Assembly: GCA_934317205.1 (NCBI GenBank)
Contig: CAKREL010000076.1
Span: 1 to 11,096 of the forward strand
Source of the DNA: an uncultured Eubacterium sp.
Lineage (GTDB): Bacteria; Bacillota; Clostridia; Lachnospirales; Lachnospiraceae
Direction of reading: 5' to 3'
Length of the DNA stretch: 11,096 nt
Shown: positions 1 through 6,729 of the stretch, one piece after another
How the letters are laid out: each line of letters opens with the position of its first letter
Position numbering within the stretch: the first letter of the stretch is position 1
Notes under the pieces: model-generated
Database searches by the model: none
What the model was told of the DNA's origin: nothing
Seen by the model: the letters and a program-made list of their open reading frames with translations, nothing else
Program-made: the position numbers and the translations under genes

Positions 1-37
1 GTCGTATTTTTCATTTTCTACAAATTTTATATTCTGT

Positions 38-77
38 CTTCTTGAACAGCGGTTCAAGAAGTATCGCTCGCAAGCGA
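38..77 (-). repeat. Compact, inverted copy of the intergenic hairpin repeat
   Basis: Positions 38-47 (CTTCTTGAAC) and 52-61 (GTTCAAGAAG) form a perfect 10-bp inverted repeat with a 4-nt spacer. A second small hairpin (TCGCT at 64-68, AGCGA at 73-77) follows, then a T-run at 81-86. The 15 bases 52-66 are the exact reverse complement of 5097-5111, and the hairpin beyond them resembles the one at 5081-5095, so this is the same repeat family on the opposite strand. The second hairpin plus T-run could also serve as a weak terminator for a gene left of the window. The remainder of 1-188 shows no gene. Confidence 0.6.
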
Positions 78-188
78 ACTTTTTTATGAAAAATTTATTT
101 TTCAGTTAGAAAAAACGGTAGGAATACAGATAGATTAATGGTAAAATAATAATTATATAGATTTGGATTTTTTGAGGAGAGAGAAAAG

Positions 189-326
189 ATGGAGAAAATT
201 TATTTTAAGATGAAACATTCCGGCATTTTGGGGATCATCGCCGGTGTGTGTGCAATGATCATCGGCCTGCTGGTTATGATTTCCGGAATCGTATTACTGA
301 AAAATAAGTCAGATATTATTTTTTAA
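189..326 (+). CDS. Small single-span membrane peptide (45 aa)
   Basis: This short reading frame starts with ATG at 189 behind a purine-rich ribosome binding site (GAGGAG near 174-179) and ends with TAA at 324-326. Residues 1-11 are polar and positively charged (four Lys). Residues 12-37 form one hydrophobic helix rich in Ile, Gly, Val, Leu and Met, with GxxxG-like spacing that could allow helix packing. The tail is short (KNKSDIIF). I recognise no family. The good ribosome binding site, the membrane helix and the terminator 10 bases downstream argue that it is a real one-gene unit. It could be a regulatory membrane peptide or a type I toxin-like peptide; the sequence does not decide. Confidence 0.6.
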   Translation: MEKIYFKMKHSGILGIIAGVCAMIIGLLVMISGIVLLKNKSDIIF

Positions 327-335
327 CCCAAGGAG

Positions 336-377
336 AATCCCCTGTTTTTCATTTAATGGAGAATAGGGGATTTTTGT
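336..377 (+). terminator. Rho-independent terminator of the small membrane peptide gene
   Basis: AATCCCCT (336-343) pairs with AGGGGATT (365-372) over 8 bp, followed by a T-rich run (371-375). Weaker outer pairing of ACCCAA (326-331) with TTGGGT (380-385) could extend the structure. It lies directly after the stop codon at 326. Confidence 0.75.
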
Positions 378-445
378 ATTTGGGTCAATTAGTGTAACAG
401 AAGATAAAAAGTTCGTGTAATATAGTGTGAATTTTGCAACAAAAA

Positions 446-461
446 TTACATTAAATTACAT
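446..461 (+). promoter_or_regulatory. Tandem TTACAT direct repeat upstream of the 507-764 gene
   Basis: TTACAT occurs at 446-451 and 456-461, a 10-base period, inside an AT-rich gap of 180 bases (327-506). A possible -35 (TTGCAA, 434-439) precedes it, but no convincing -10 is seen. Direct TTACA repeats with about 5-base spacers resemble PhoP/OmpR-type response-regulator sites in Firmicutes. That link is an inference from pattern only. The motif TGTAA or TGTGA also recurs at 393-397, 416-420 and 426-430. Confidence 0.25.
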
Positions 462-506
462 GAATATCAAATACATAGTATTTTGTATGAGAAGGGAGAG
501 GGGAGA

Positions 507-764
507 ATGATTACAGCATTTAACTCAACAGAAATTTATGCGGGGACGGATGTGACAGAATATAATCGCATTTGCGATATACTTGAGGAAAATAAAATTC
601 CATACAAGACGCAGACTTTTTGCACGGATAGACAGACAGGAGAGCGAAGATTCCGTGGTCATGGAATAACGACAGGTGTGGATATCAAAGAGTTGTATGA
701 GTATTCTGTCCGTGTGCGCAAGGCAGATTGGGAGAACGTAAAGTGGCTTGTGGTAGGAAAATAA
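507..764 (+). CDS. Small conserved-type protein of unknown function (85 aa)
   Basis: ATG at 507 is chosen because a strong purine-rich ribosome binding site (AGGGAGAGGGGA, roughly 493-504) lies just upstream. The frame can be opened at a TTG at 483, but that start has no ribosome binding site. The protein is soluble with no signal peptide or membrane helix. It reads as an alpha/beta fold: a strand (ITAFNSTEIYAG), a helix around EYNRICDILEENKIPY, a second strand (KTQTFC) and a C-terminal strand-helix-strand ending in WLVVGK. The pattern of an aspartate/glutamate-rich helix ending in 'NKIPYK' is reminiscent of the DUF2007-type 'putative signal transducing' fold, in which a short chain picks one of two residues to act on, but this match is weak. 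It has no operon partner; the next gene starts 158 bases on behind its own promoter. Confidence 0.7.
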   Translation: MITAFNSTEIYAGTDVTEYNRICDILEENKIPYKTQTFCTDRQTGERRFRGHGITTGVDIKELYEYSVRVRKADWENVKWLVVGK

Positions 765-848
765 AAAATAGCACTAGTTGATTTGAAATATTAAAGAAGA
801 AGTAATTTTTAGCAAATTGAATAAAAATTATCAAAAAATCATAAAAAT

Positions 849-877
849 GTTTGCTGTCAAACTGTTTGACGGCAAAC
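849..877. promoter_or_regulatory. Double palindromic operator, probable MarR binding site; may also terminate 507-764
   Basis: Two 14-bp palindromes lie side by side with one base between them: GTTTG-CTGT-CAAAC at 849-862 and GTTTG-ACGG-CAAAC at 864-877. Together, with flanking A and T runs, they form a near-perfect 20-bp arm inverted repeat (843-862 against 864-883) with a single G-T mismatch. The second unit covers the -35 box of the marR promoter, so binding would block RNA polymerase. MarR dimers typically bind such palindromes and repress their own operon, hence the inference of autoregulation. As RNA, the same sequence is a strong stem followed by TTTTTT (879-884), so it could also terminate the upstream gene. 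Confidence 0.7.
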
Positions 878-894
878 ATTTTTTGCTTTATAAT
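866..894 (+). promoter_or_regulatory. Sigma-A promoter of the marR-ABC-ABC operon
   Basis: TTGACG (866-871) and a perfect TATAAT (889-894) are separated by exactly 17 bases. Transcription would begin near 901, giving a leader of about 20 bases before the ATG at 923 with its AAGGAGG (910-916). The -35 is embedded in the second operator palindrome. Confidence 0.8.
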
Positions 895-922
895 AAACAG
901 TGTTTTGGAAAGGAGGCGCATT

Positions 923-1414
923 ATGAAAAAGGATTGCATCGGGAATGATATCCGGATTCTGTCACATCAGATCCACCGCTGGATTGAAAATTCACCGAAT
1001 AAAAAGAAGATAGACAGTGTCACAGGTGCCAATGCCTGGATCATTGGATATATTTCAGAGCAAACAAAAAATAACGAAGATGTTTTCCAGAAAGATTTGG
1101 AGAAAAACTTTGAGATTACCCGTTCTACCGCATCGAAGGTAGTAAATCTGATGGTAGAAAAGGGAATGGTGGAGCGACAGAGTGTACCTTGGGATGCACG
1201 TCTGAAGAAACTTATTCTGACAGATAAGGGAAGAGAAATCGATGAGCTTATGCTGGAGGATTTCAGTGTGGTGGAGCAGACGTTGTCCAAAGGTTTTTCC
1301 GAGCAGGAGCTGGAGCAGTTCTTTGATTATATGCACCGCATGCAGAAAAATATGAAAGATGGTTTTTGTAATATAGGTTTAAAAAATAAGAAACAGGAGG
1401 AAAACAAAACGTGA
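923..1414 (+). CDS. MarR-family transcriptional regulator (163 aa)
   Basis: This is a predicted winged-helix DNA-binding protein that controls the ABC exporter genes behind it. ATG at 923 follows AAGGAGG at 910-916 by 6 bases; an upstream in-frame ATG lies inside the operator and ahead of the transcription start, so it is rejected. Residues 1-50 are the N-terminal dimerisation helices. Residues 54-83 hold the helix-turn-helix (recognition stretch around EITRSTASKVVNLMVEKG). The wing carries the family's D-x-R motif (DAR, 91-93) followed by LILTDKG. Residues 104-145 are C-terminal dimer helices, and the last residues are a charged tail. The stop TGA overlaps the GTG of the next gene (GTGA, 1411-1414), which suggests translational coupling. 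MarR regulators of this layout usually repress until a ligand, often the exported drug, binds. The ligand cannot be read from sequence. Confidence 0.92.
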   Translation: MKKDCIGNDIRILSHQIHRWIENSPNKKKIDSVTGANAWIIGYISEQTKNNEDVFQKDLEKNFEITRSTASKVVNLMVEKGMVERQSVPWDARLKKLILTDKGREIDELMLEDFSVVEQTLSKGFSEQELEQFFDYMHRMQKNMKDGFCNIGLKNKKQEENKT

Positions 1415-3177
1415 AACTTGTAAAAAAGTTAATGGAATCAATACGGGAATATAAAAAGGCAAGTATTCTTACACCTGTTTATGTAACCGTAGAAGTTATC
1501 ATGGAAGTACTGATCCCATTTGTTATGGCGAGTCTGATCGACAAAGGTATTGAAGCCGGAAGTATGTCAGTTATCTGGAAATACGGAATCATCCTTTTAG
1601 TACTTGCAATGATCTCACTGGCCTTCGGCTCAATGGCAGGCCATCAGGCATCGATCGCATCCTGCGGTCTTGCACAGAATTTGCGAAAGGATATGTACTA
1701 TCGGATCCAGAACTTTTCTTTTTCCAACATTGATAAGTTCTCGACGGCAAGTATCGTAACCCGTCTGACCACAGATGTGACAAACGTACAGAATGCATAT
1801 CAAATGCTCATCCGCGTTGCAGTCCGTGCACCGATTATGATGATTTTTGCAATGATCATGTCATTTACTATCAATGTGAAGATTTCTCTGATCTTTCTGG
1901 CAACCATTCCGGTACTTGGATTTATTCTAATCTGGCTGGCGCAGCATGTGCATCCTTATTTTGAGCGTGTATTTAAGACGTATGACCGTTTGAATGAGGT
2001 AGTTCAGGAGAACCTGCATGGAGTCAGAGTTGTAAAATCCTTTATCCGTGAGGATCATGAGAATCAGAAGTTTGGAAAAATTTCAAAAAAAATCTATGTG
2101 GATTTTGCAAAAGCAGAGAAAATGCTGGCATTTAATATGCCTGCAATGATGTGTGCCATCAATGTCTGCTTATTGGCCGTTGCATGGATCGGAGCTAAGG
2201 CGATCATTGTCAGTGGAAATACACCGGGGATTGCCGGTGGTATGACAACTGGTGAACTGATGAGTCTGTTTTCCTATGCAATTCAGATCCTGATGTGTCT
2301 GATGATGATTTCTATGGTATTTGTAATGGTTATCATTGCGCGGTCTTCTGCAGAGCGTATTGTTGAGATTCTGACAGAGGAAAGTGATATTCAGAACAAA
2401 GAAAATCCGGTGACAGAAGTTGCAGACGGATCCATTGAGTTTGAAAATGTTGCATTTTTCTATGCGAAGAAAGCGGATAAACCAGTACTTGATAACATTA
2501 ACCTGAAGATCAATTCCGGTGAGACAATCGGTATCATCGGAGGAACCGGATCTTCCAAATCCAGTCTGGTACAGCTGATCCCGCGACTGTATGACGTTAC
2601 TTCCGGTGAAGTCAAAGTCGGTGGCGTGGATGTGCGCAATTATGATCTTGAGACACTGCGTGATTCCGTAGCAATGGTACTTCAGAAAAATGTATTATTC
2701 TCAGGTACCATTAAGGAAAACCTGCGCTGGGGTAATGAGGAAGCGACAGATGAAGAGCTGATCCATGTATGTAAACTGGCTCAGGCAGATGATTTCATCC
2801 AGACATTCCCGCAAAAATATGATACTTACATCGAGCAGGGCGGAAATAATGTTTCCGGCGGACAGAAACAGCGTCTGTGTATCGCCCGTGCATTACTGAA
2901 GAAACCGAAGATCCTGATTCTGGATGATTCTACCAGTGCGGTAGATACCAAGACAGATGCGCTGATCCGTAAGGCTTTCCTGGAAGAGATTCCGGATACG
3001 ACCAAGATCATCATTGCACAGCGTGTTTCTTCTGTGCAGGATGCGGATCATATCATTGTTATGGATGATGGCAAGATCAGTGCTTACGGCACACATAAAG
3101 AATTATTGAAGAGCAGCGATATTTATCGTGAAGTATATGAATCACAGGTGAAAGGAGGAAGTGACGATGAGCAGTAA
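1411..3177 (+). CDS. ABC exporter half-transporter with degenerate ATP site (588 aa)
   Basis: This is a fused permease-ATPase subunit. The transmembrane domain (about residues 15-320) has the usual six-helix exporter pattern, and the nucleotide-binding domain follows (about 340-575). Walker A is GGTGSSKSS (377-385), with Ser in place of the usual last Gly. The Q-loop Gln is 425. The signature is canonical VSGGQ (481-485). Walker B is ILILDDS: the catalytic Glu is replaced by Asp506. The H-loop His is replaced by Gln537 (AQR). These changes mark the degenerate-site subunit of a heterodimeric exporter, as in TM287/288 and BmrCD-type pairs. Start GTG 1411 is supported by AGGAGG at 1395-1400. It overlaps marR by 4 bp and the next gene by 11 bp. 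Substrate unknown; multidrug or peptide export is likely. Confidence 0.93.
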   Translation: MKLVKKLMESIREYKKASILTPVYVTVEVIMEVLIPFVMASLIDKGIEAGSMSVIWKYGIILLVLAMISLAFGSMAGHQASIASCGLAQNLRKDMYYRIQNFSFSNIDKFSTASIVTRLTTDVTNVQNAYQMLIRVAVRAPIMMIFAMIMSFTINVKISLIFLATIPVLGFILIWLAQHVHPYFERVFKTYDRLNEVVQENLHGVRVVKSFIREDHENQKFGKISKKIYVDFAKAEKMLAFNMPAMMCAINVCLLAVAWIGAKAIIVSGNTPGIAGGMTTGELMSLFSYAIQILMCLMMISMVFVMVIIARSSAERIVEILTEESDIQNKENPVTEVADGSIEFENVAFFYAKKADKPVLDNINLKINSGETIGIIGGTGSSKSSLVQLIPRLYDVTSGEVKVGGVDVRNYDLETLRDSVAMVLQKNVLFSGTIKENLRWGNEEATDEELIHVCKLAQADDFIQTFPQKYDTYIEQGGNNVSGGQKQRLCIARALLKKPKILILDDSTSAVDTKTDALIRKAFLEEIPDTTKIIIAQRVSSVQDADHIIVMDDGKISAYGTHKELLKSSDIYREVYESQVKGGSDDEQ

Positions 3178-5077
3178 TAATAAAAAACGTATGTCTGCAG
3201 CAAAAGATACAAAAGGAACCGTGAAACGTCTCCTTGGATATCTGAGCGCATATAAACTTCGCTTCATTTTTGTAGTTATCTGTATTGCGATTTCTGCAGC
3301 AACGGTTGCTTACTCCGCTGTATTTATCCAGGATCTGATCGATGATTATATTACCCCATTACTGACACAGTCCCAGGTTGATTTTACCGGTCTGAAACAG
3401 TATCTGATAAAAGTTGCAATAATCCTGTTTGCAGGTGCAGTAGCCGCTTACCTGTACAACCGTTTTATGGTTGTTATCGGACAGGGTATTTTGAAAAAAA
3501 TCCGTGATGAGATGTTTTCCCACATGCAGAAATTGCCGATCCGGTATTTTGATACCCACGCACATGGCGATATCATGAGTCATTATACCAACGATACCGA
3601 TACATTGCGCCAGATGATCTCGCAGAGTATCCCACAGCTGCTGAATTCTGTTATGACGATTGTAGTCGTATTTATTTCCATGCTGAGTATCAGTTTCTGG
3701 CTGACGCTGATCGTTGTTGCTTTTGTTTTTATCATTCTGAAAGTAATCGGTTCTGTGGCTGGTCGAAGCGGAAAATACTTTATCAAGCAGCAGGTTTCTC
3801 TGGGTGACGTAAACGGTTATGTCGAAGAGATGATCAACGGACAGAAGGTTGTCAAAGTATTCTGCCATGAGGAGCAGGCAAAAGAAGGATTTGATTTGAA
3901 AAACGGAGAACTCTGCGTCAATGCGACAAAGGCGAACTCTTATGCAAATATTCTGATGCCGATCCTGAACAATATCGGATTTATCCTTTACGTTGTTGTA
4001 GCAATCGTAGGTGGAGCTCTTGCTATCAGTGGCGTGACAAACATCAGCCTGACAGGCGTCAGCGTACTGACACTTGGTGCCATCGCATCTTTCCTGCAGT
4101 TATCAAGAAGCTTTGTAAACCCGATTAGTCAGGTTTCCCAGCAGTTAAACTTCGTTGTTATGGCTATTGCCGGTGCAGAGCGTATCTTTGAACTTCTGGA
4201 TGAAGAAGTGGAAGAAGATGACGGAAATATCACTCTGGTTCGTGCAAAGAAAGATGGAGATACGCTGACTGAGTGTGTGGAACGTACCGGTCACTGGGCA
4301 TGGAAGGTGCCGCAGGCAGATGGAAGTGTTCAGCTGGTAGAGATGCGTGGTGATGTGAAATTCCACGATGTAGATTTCGGTTATGTCCCGGAAAAAACGG
4401 TTTTGCATGACATTACATTGTATGCAGAGCCGGGACAGAAAGTTGCTTTCGTAGGAGCAACCGGAGCCGGTAAGACGACCATTACAAACCTGATCAACCG
4501 TTTTTACGATATTCAGAAAGGTACGATTACTTATGACGGACTGGATATCGGACGAATCAAAAAAGCAGACCTGCGCCGTTCCCTGGGTGTAGTACTTCAG
4601 GAGGTCAACCTGTTTACCGGAACCGTAATGGAAAACATCCGCTACGGTAAACTGGATGCAACCGATGAAGAGTGTATCGCAGCAGCAAAACTGGCAAATG
4701 CAGATGGATTTATCCGTATGCTGCCAAATGGTTATGACACTGTACTTTCCGGTGACGGAAGCGGCCTGTCCCAGGGACAGAGACAGCTGATCTCCATTGC
4801 CCGTGCAGCCGTTGCAGATCCGCCGGTTATGATCCTTGATGAAGCAACTTCTTCTATCGATACGAGAACAGAAGCTATCGTACAGCGTGGTATGGATGCG
4901 TTGATGAAAGGCCGTACCGTATTCGTTATCGCCCACAGACTGTCTACTGTACAGAACTCTGATGTTATCATGGTTCTGGAGCAGGGACATATCATTGAGC
5001 GAGGCAGTCATGAGAAGCTGATCGAAGAAAAAGGAAAATACTATCAGTTGTATACAGGTGCGTTTGAGCTCGAGTAA
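3167..5077 (+). CDS. ABC exporter half-transporter with catalytic ATP site (636 aa)
   Basis: This is the partner of the preceding ABC gene. ATG at 3167 is chosen because AAAGGAGG (3151-3158) sits 8 bases upstream; a GTG at 3161 is only 2 bases from it. Residues 30-330 form the six-helix membrane domain. Residues about 345-395 are an acidic, charged insertion between membrane domain and ATPase, containing a Gly-His-Trp-Ala-Trp cluster, not present in the sister subunit. The ATPase domain has Walker A GATGAGKTT (430-438), Q-loop Gln478, signature LSQGQ (534-538, second position Gly changed to Gln), Walker B ending D558-E559 with the catalytic Glu, and H-loop His590. Its signature defect complements the Walker B and H-loop defects of the partner, giving one degenerate and one active site in the dimer. 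Length is a little above the usual 580 or so because of the insertion. Confidence 0.93.
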   Translation: MSSNNKKRMSAAKDTKGTVKRLLGYLSAYKLRFIFVVICIAISAATVAYSAVFIQDLIDDYITPLLTQSQVDFTGLKQYLIKVAIILFAGAVAAYLYNRFMVVIGQGILKKIRDEMFSHMQKLPIRYFDTHAHGDIMSHYTNDTDTLRQMISQSIPQLLNSVMTIVVVFISMLSISFWLTLIVVAFVFIILKVIGSVAGRSGKYFIKQQVSLGDVNGYVEEMINGQKVVKVFCHEEQAKEGFDLKNGELCVNATKANSYANILMPILNNIGFILYVVVAIVGGALAISGVTNISLTGVSVLTLGAIASFLQLSRSFVNPISQVSQQLNFVVMAIAGAERIFELLDEEVEEDDGNITLVRAKKDGDTLTECVERTGHWAWKVPQADGSVQLVEMRGDVKFHDVDFGYVPEKTVLHDITLYAEPGQKVAFVGATGAGKTTITNLINRFYDIQKGTITYDGLDIGRIKKADLRRSLGVVLQEVNLFTGTVMENIRYGKLDATDEECIAAAKLANADGFIRMLPNGYDTVLSGDGSGLSQGQRQLISIARAAVADPPVMILDEATSSIDTRTEAIVQRGMDALMKGRTVFVIAHRLSTVQNSDVIMVLEQGHIIERGSHEKLIEEKGKYYQLYTGAFELE

Positions 5078-5080
5078 AGC

Positions 5081-5282
5081 GTTTGCTTTGCAAACACGAT
5101 ACTTCTTGAACGCAGAATAAGCATTCCCTCGCTTCAAGTGCGTAGAGCACTAAGCGGTGGGTAAGGGGATGCTTATGTCAGTGGGAGTTAAAAGCTCCCA
5201 CTGACAGGTCGCAAAGCGACTGCGTTCATGAGCAAGTAGCGAAAGCGGATTGCGAATGTCCGCTTTACTTTTGTTCAAGAAG
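5081..5282 (+). repeat. Full-length modular intergenic hairpin repeat
   Basis: This noncoding block begins 3 bases after the ABC operon stop. It starts with hairpin GTTTGC-TTT-GCAAAC (5081-5095). Then CTTCTTGAAC (5102-5111) is mirrored by GTTCAAGAAG at 5273-5282, enclosing 161 bases. Inside are a 13-bp stem (5117-5129 with 5164-5176) holding smaller stems, an 11-bp perfect stem GTCAGTGGGAG/CTCCCACTGAC (5177-5187, 5195-5205), and an 8-bp stem AAAGCGGA/TCCGCTTT (5242-5249, 5259-5266). TTGAACGCAG (5106-5115) can alternatively pair with CTGCGTTCA (5220-5228). Blocks 5108-5123 and 5231-5263 recur exactly at 8960-9004. No T-run follows the inner stems, so these are not ordinary terminators. No gene is seen in 5078-5308. 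Confidence 0.75.
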
Positions 5283-5308
5283 GGAACAGTTAAAAAGAAG
5301 TAAATTAT

Positions 5309-5339
5309 GTCGTCAGTCTTTTGGACTGGCGGCATTTTT
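5309..5339 (+). terminator. Rho-independent terminator of the ABC exporter operon
   Basis: A 10-bp stem, GTCGTCAGTC (5309-5318) with GACTGGCGGC (5324-5333, three G-T pairs), loop TTTTG, is followed by ATTTTT. It lies beyond the repeat block and before the S66 gene promoter, so it most likely ends the marR-ABC-ABC transcript. Confidence 0.8.
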
Positions 5340-5349
5340 GGTTATCGGG

Positions 5350-5355
5350 TATAAT
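5350..5355 (+). promoter_or_regulatory. Candidate -10 box for the S66 peptidase gene
   Basis: A perfect TATAAT lies 84 bases before the ATG at 5440. The expected -35 region falls in the terminator stem (around 5327-5332, TGGCGG), a poor match, so promoter strength is uncertain and an activator may be needed. Confidence 0.4.
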
Positions 5356-5439
5356 GGTGGAAAAGTATTCCGATTATAGGTATGAAAGAAAATAATTAGC
5401 AGATAAAATTCAAAAACATATAAAGGAGAAAGCAGGTAT

Positions 5440-6462
5440 ATGAGATATCCGGAATTTTTAAAAAAGAATGGCTGTATCGGCTTTGTAGCACCATCCTTTG
5501 GCTGCAACATTGAGCCGTACAAGACAGCTTTTGGACACGCGTTGGATAAATTTGAAAAAATAGGTTACCGCACGGAGCTGGGACCAAACTGTTACGAAGG
5601 ATGTGGTATCGGTATCAGCAACACGCCGGAGAAGTGCGGACAGGAACTGATGGAGTATTATTGTAATGATACCAGTGACGTTTTGATTTCCTGCGGTGGT
5701 GGTGAGTTGATGTGTGAAGATCTGCCCTATGTGGATTTTGAAAAAATCAGAGAGGCAGAACCGAAGTGGTATCTTGGCTATTCGGACAATACAAATATGA
5801 CATTTTTGCTGACGACACTCTGTGATGTGGCATCTGTCTACGGACCGTGTGCAGCAGCTTTTGGCATGGAGCCGTGGCATCCGGCGATTCAGGACGCGTT
5901 TGATGTGCTGACCGGAGACAAACTGACAATCAAAGGTTATGATCTGTATGAAAAAGAGGGCTTAAAAGATGAAGAAAATCCATTAGTACCTTATAATGTG
6001 ACAGAACCATGTATCCGTAAAAAAGTACCGGATACAGACATCAAAATGGAAGGTCGTCTGATTGGTGGCTGCCTCGATGTACTAACACTGCTTCTTGGTA
6101 CAAAATATGATAAAGTACAGGAATTTACCGAGCGTTATAAAGAGGACGGAATCATCTGGTTTATCGAAGCCTGTGATCTGAATGTCATGGGAATCCGTCG
6201 GGCGCTGTGGCAGATGGAACAGGCCGGATGGTTTGGACATGTGAAAGGATTTTTGATCGGCCGTCCGTATTGTAACGGAGAGGAATTCTTAGGGTTAGAT
6301 CAGTATGAGGCTGTGACAGGAATCCTTGGAAAATATAACGTGCCGATCATTATGGATCTGGATATCGGACATATTCCACCGGCGATGCCGCTGATCTGCG
6401 GAAGCTACGCAAAGGTGACTTCTGTGGGGAATGATGTGGAAGTGAAGATGGAGTTAAAATAA
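5440..6462 (+). CDS. S66-family LD-carboxypeptidase / MccF-like serine peptidase (340 aa)
   Basis: S66 enzymes cut the L,D bond after meso-diaminopimelate or lysine in muropeptide recycling (LdcA) or inactivate microcin C-like aminoacyl nucleotides (MccF). The catalytic triad is visible: nucleophile Ser115 in GYSDNTN, Glu243 in WFIEACDLN, and His311 in DLDIGHIPPAMPL. The N-terminal motif IGFVAPSFG (13-21) and the glycine-rich SCGGGE (84-89) are typical of the family. There is no signal peptide, so it acts in the cytoplasm. The length (340) and the acidic motifs around DEENPLVPYNVTEP sit closer to the MccF-like branch than to short LdcA, but function cannot be separated from sequence. ATG at 5440 follows AAAGGAG (5422-5428). 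It is monocistronic, with a terminator shared with the convergent rubrerythrin gene. Confidence 0.9.
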   Translation: MRYPEFLKKNGCIGFVAPSFGCNIEPYKTAFGHALDKFEKIGYRTELGPNCYEGCGIGISNTPEKCGQELMEYYCNDTSDVLISCGGGELMCEDLPYVDFEKIREAEPKWYLGYSDNTNMTFLLTTLCDVASVYGPCAAAFGMEPWHPAIQDAFDVLTGDKLTIKGYDLYEKEGLKDEENPLVPYNVTEPCIRKKVPDTDIKMEGRLIGGCLDVLTLLLGTKYDKVQEFTERYKEDGIIWFIEACDLNVMGIRRALWQMEQAGWFGHVKGFLIGRPYCNGEEFLGLDQYEAVTGILGKYNVPIIMDLDIGHIPPAMPLICGSYAKVTSVGNDVEVKMELK

Positions 6463-6480
6463 GGCTACGCCGAGCCATTC

Positions 6481-6644
6481 ATAGCCCTTACGGGCTATTT
6501 CATCTCAGCCTGAGATCAATCTCCGACTGAGATAAACGCTCCGCGAGGATGTGCAGTGATTCTGAGATGAAAATGTCAGCTTACGCTGACCAGAATCACG
6601 CACCAAGTCTCACGTGCGTTCGACTTGAAATGGGGCTGTCGCCC
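6481..6644 (+). repeat. Hairpin array downstream of the S66 gene
   Basis: This noncoding block is almost entirely self-complementary. ATAGCCC/GGGCTAT (6481-6487, 6492-6498) has a TTAC loop. ATCTCAG (6502-6508) can pair with CTGAGAT at 6510-6516, 6527-6533 or 6562-6568. A long stem GTGC-A-GTGATTCTG (6551-6564) pairs with CAGAATCAC-GCAC (6591-6603) and encloses GTCAGC-TTAC-GCTGAC (6575-6590). CAAGTC/GACTTG (6604-6609, 6622-6627) and GGGC/GCCC (6633-6636, 6641-6644) follow. It is not the same sequence as the repeat at 5081, though the style is similar. It may be a structured 3' end of the S66 mRNA or an intergenic repeat. Confidence 0.6.
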
Positions 6645-6653
6645 AACACGTCT

Positions 6654-6710
6654 AAAAAGAAAAGCAAGTCGGGGAGTGAATAAATTCCCTCCCGACTTGC
6701 TTTTCTTTTT
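6654..6710. terminator. Bidirectional terminator between S66 peptidase and rubrerythrin genes
   Basis: Positions 6654-6673 and 6691-6710 form a perfect 20-bp stem around a 17-base loop. A-rich bases open the left arm and T-rich bases close the right arm, so either strand gives a stem ending in a U-run. It serves the two convergent genes. Confidence 0.92.
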
Positions 6711-6729
6711 ATCCTGCTCGGCTTGTAGC

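Noticed and set aside
3359..3868. 169-codon minus-strand frame inside the ABC membrane domain
   Set aside because: Histidine/asparagine-rich composition and complete overlap with a real gene mark it as an antisense artefact.
4145..5137. Long open frame on the minus strand opposite the second ABC gene
   Set aside because: It is antisense to a clearly recognised ABC ATPase, has no ribosome binding site and encodes no recognisable domain; it is a reading-frame shadow.
5177..5205. 11-bp perfect hairpin as terminator of the ABC operon
   Set aside because: No T-run follows; it is a module of the intergenic repeat, and a proper terminator lies at 5309-5339.
5081..5282. CRISPR array
   Set aside because: The repeats are inverted and modular, with no regular direct repeat-spacer periodicity and no cas genes nearby.
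5440..6462. Dedicated microcin C immunity system
   Set aside because: The peptidase is MccF-like but there are no microcin biosynthesis genes alongside, so a housekeeping recycling role is at least as likely.
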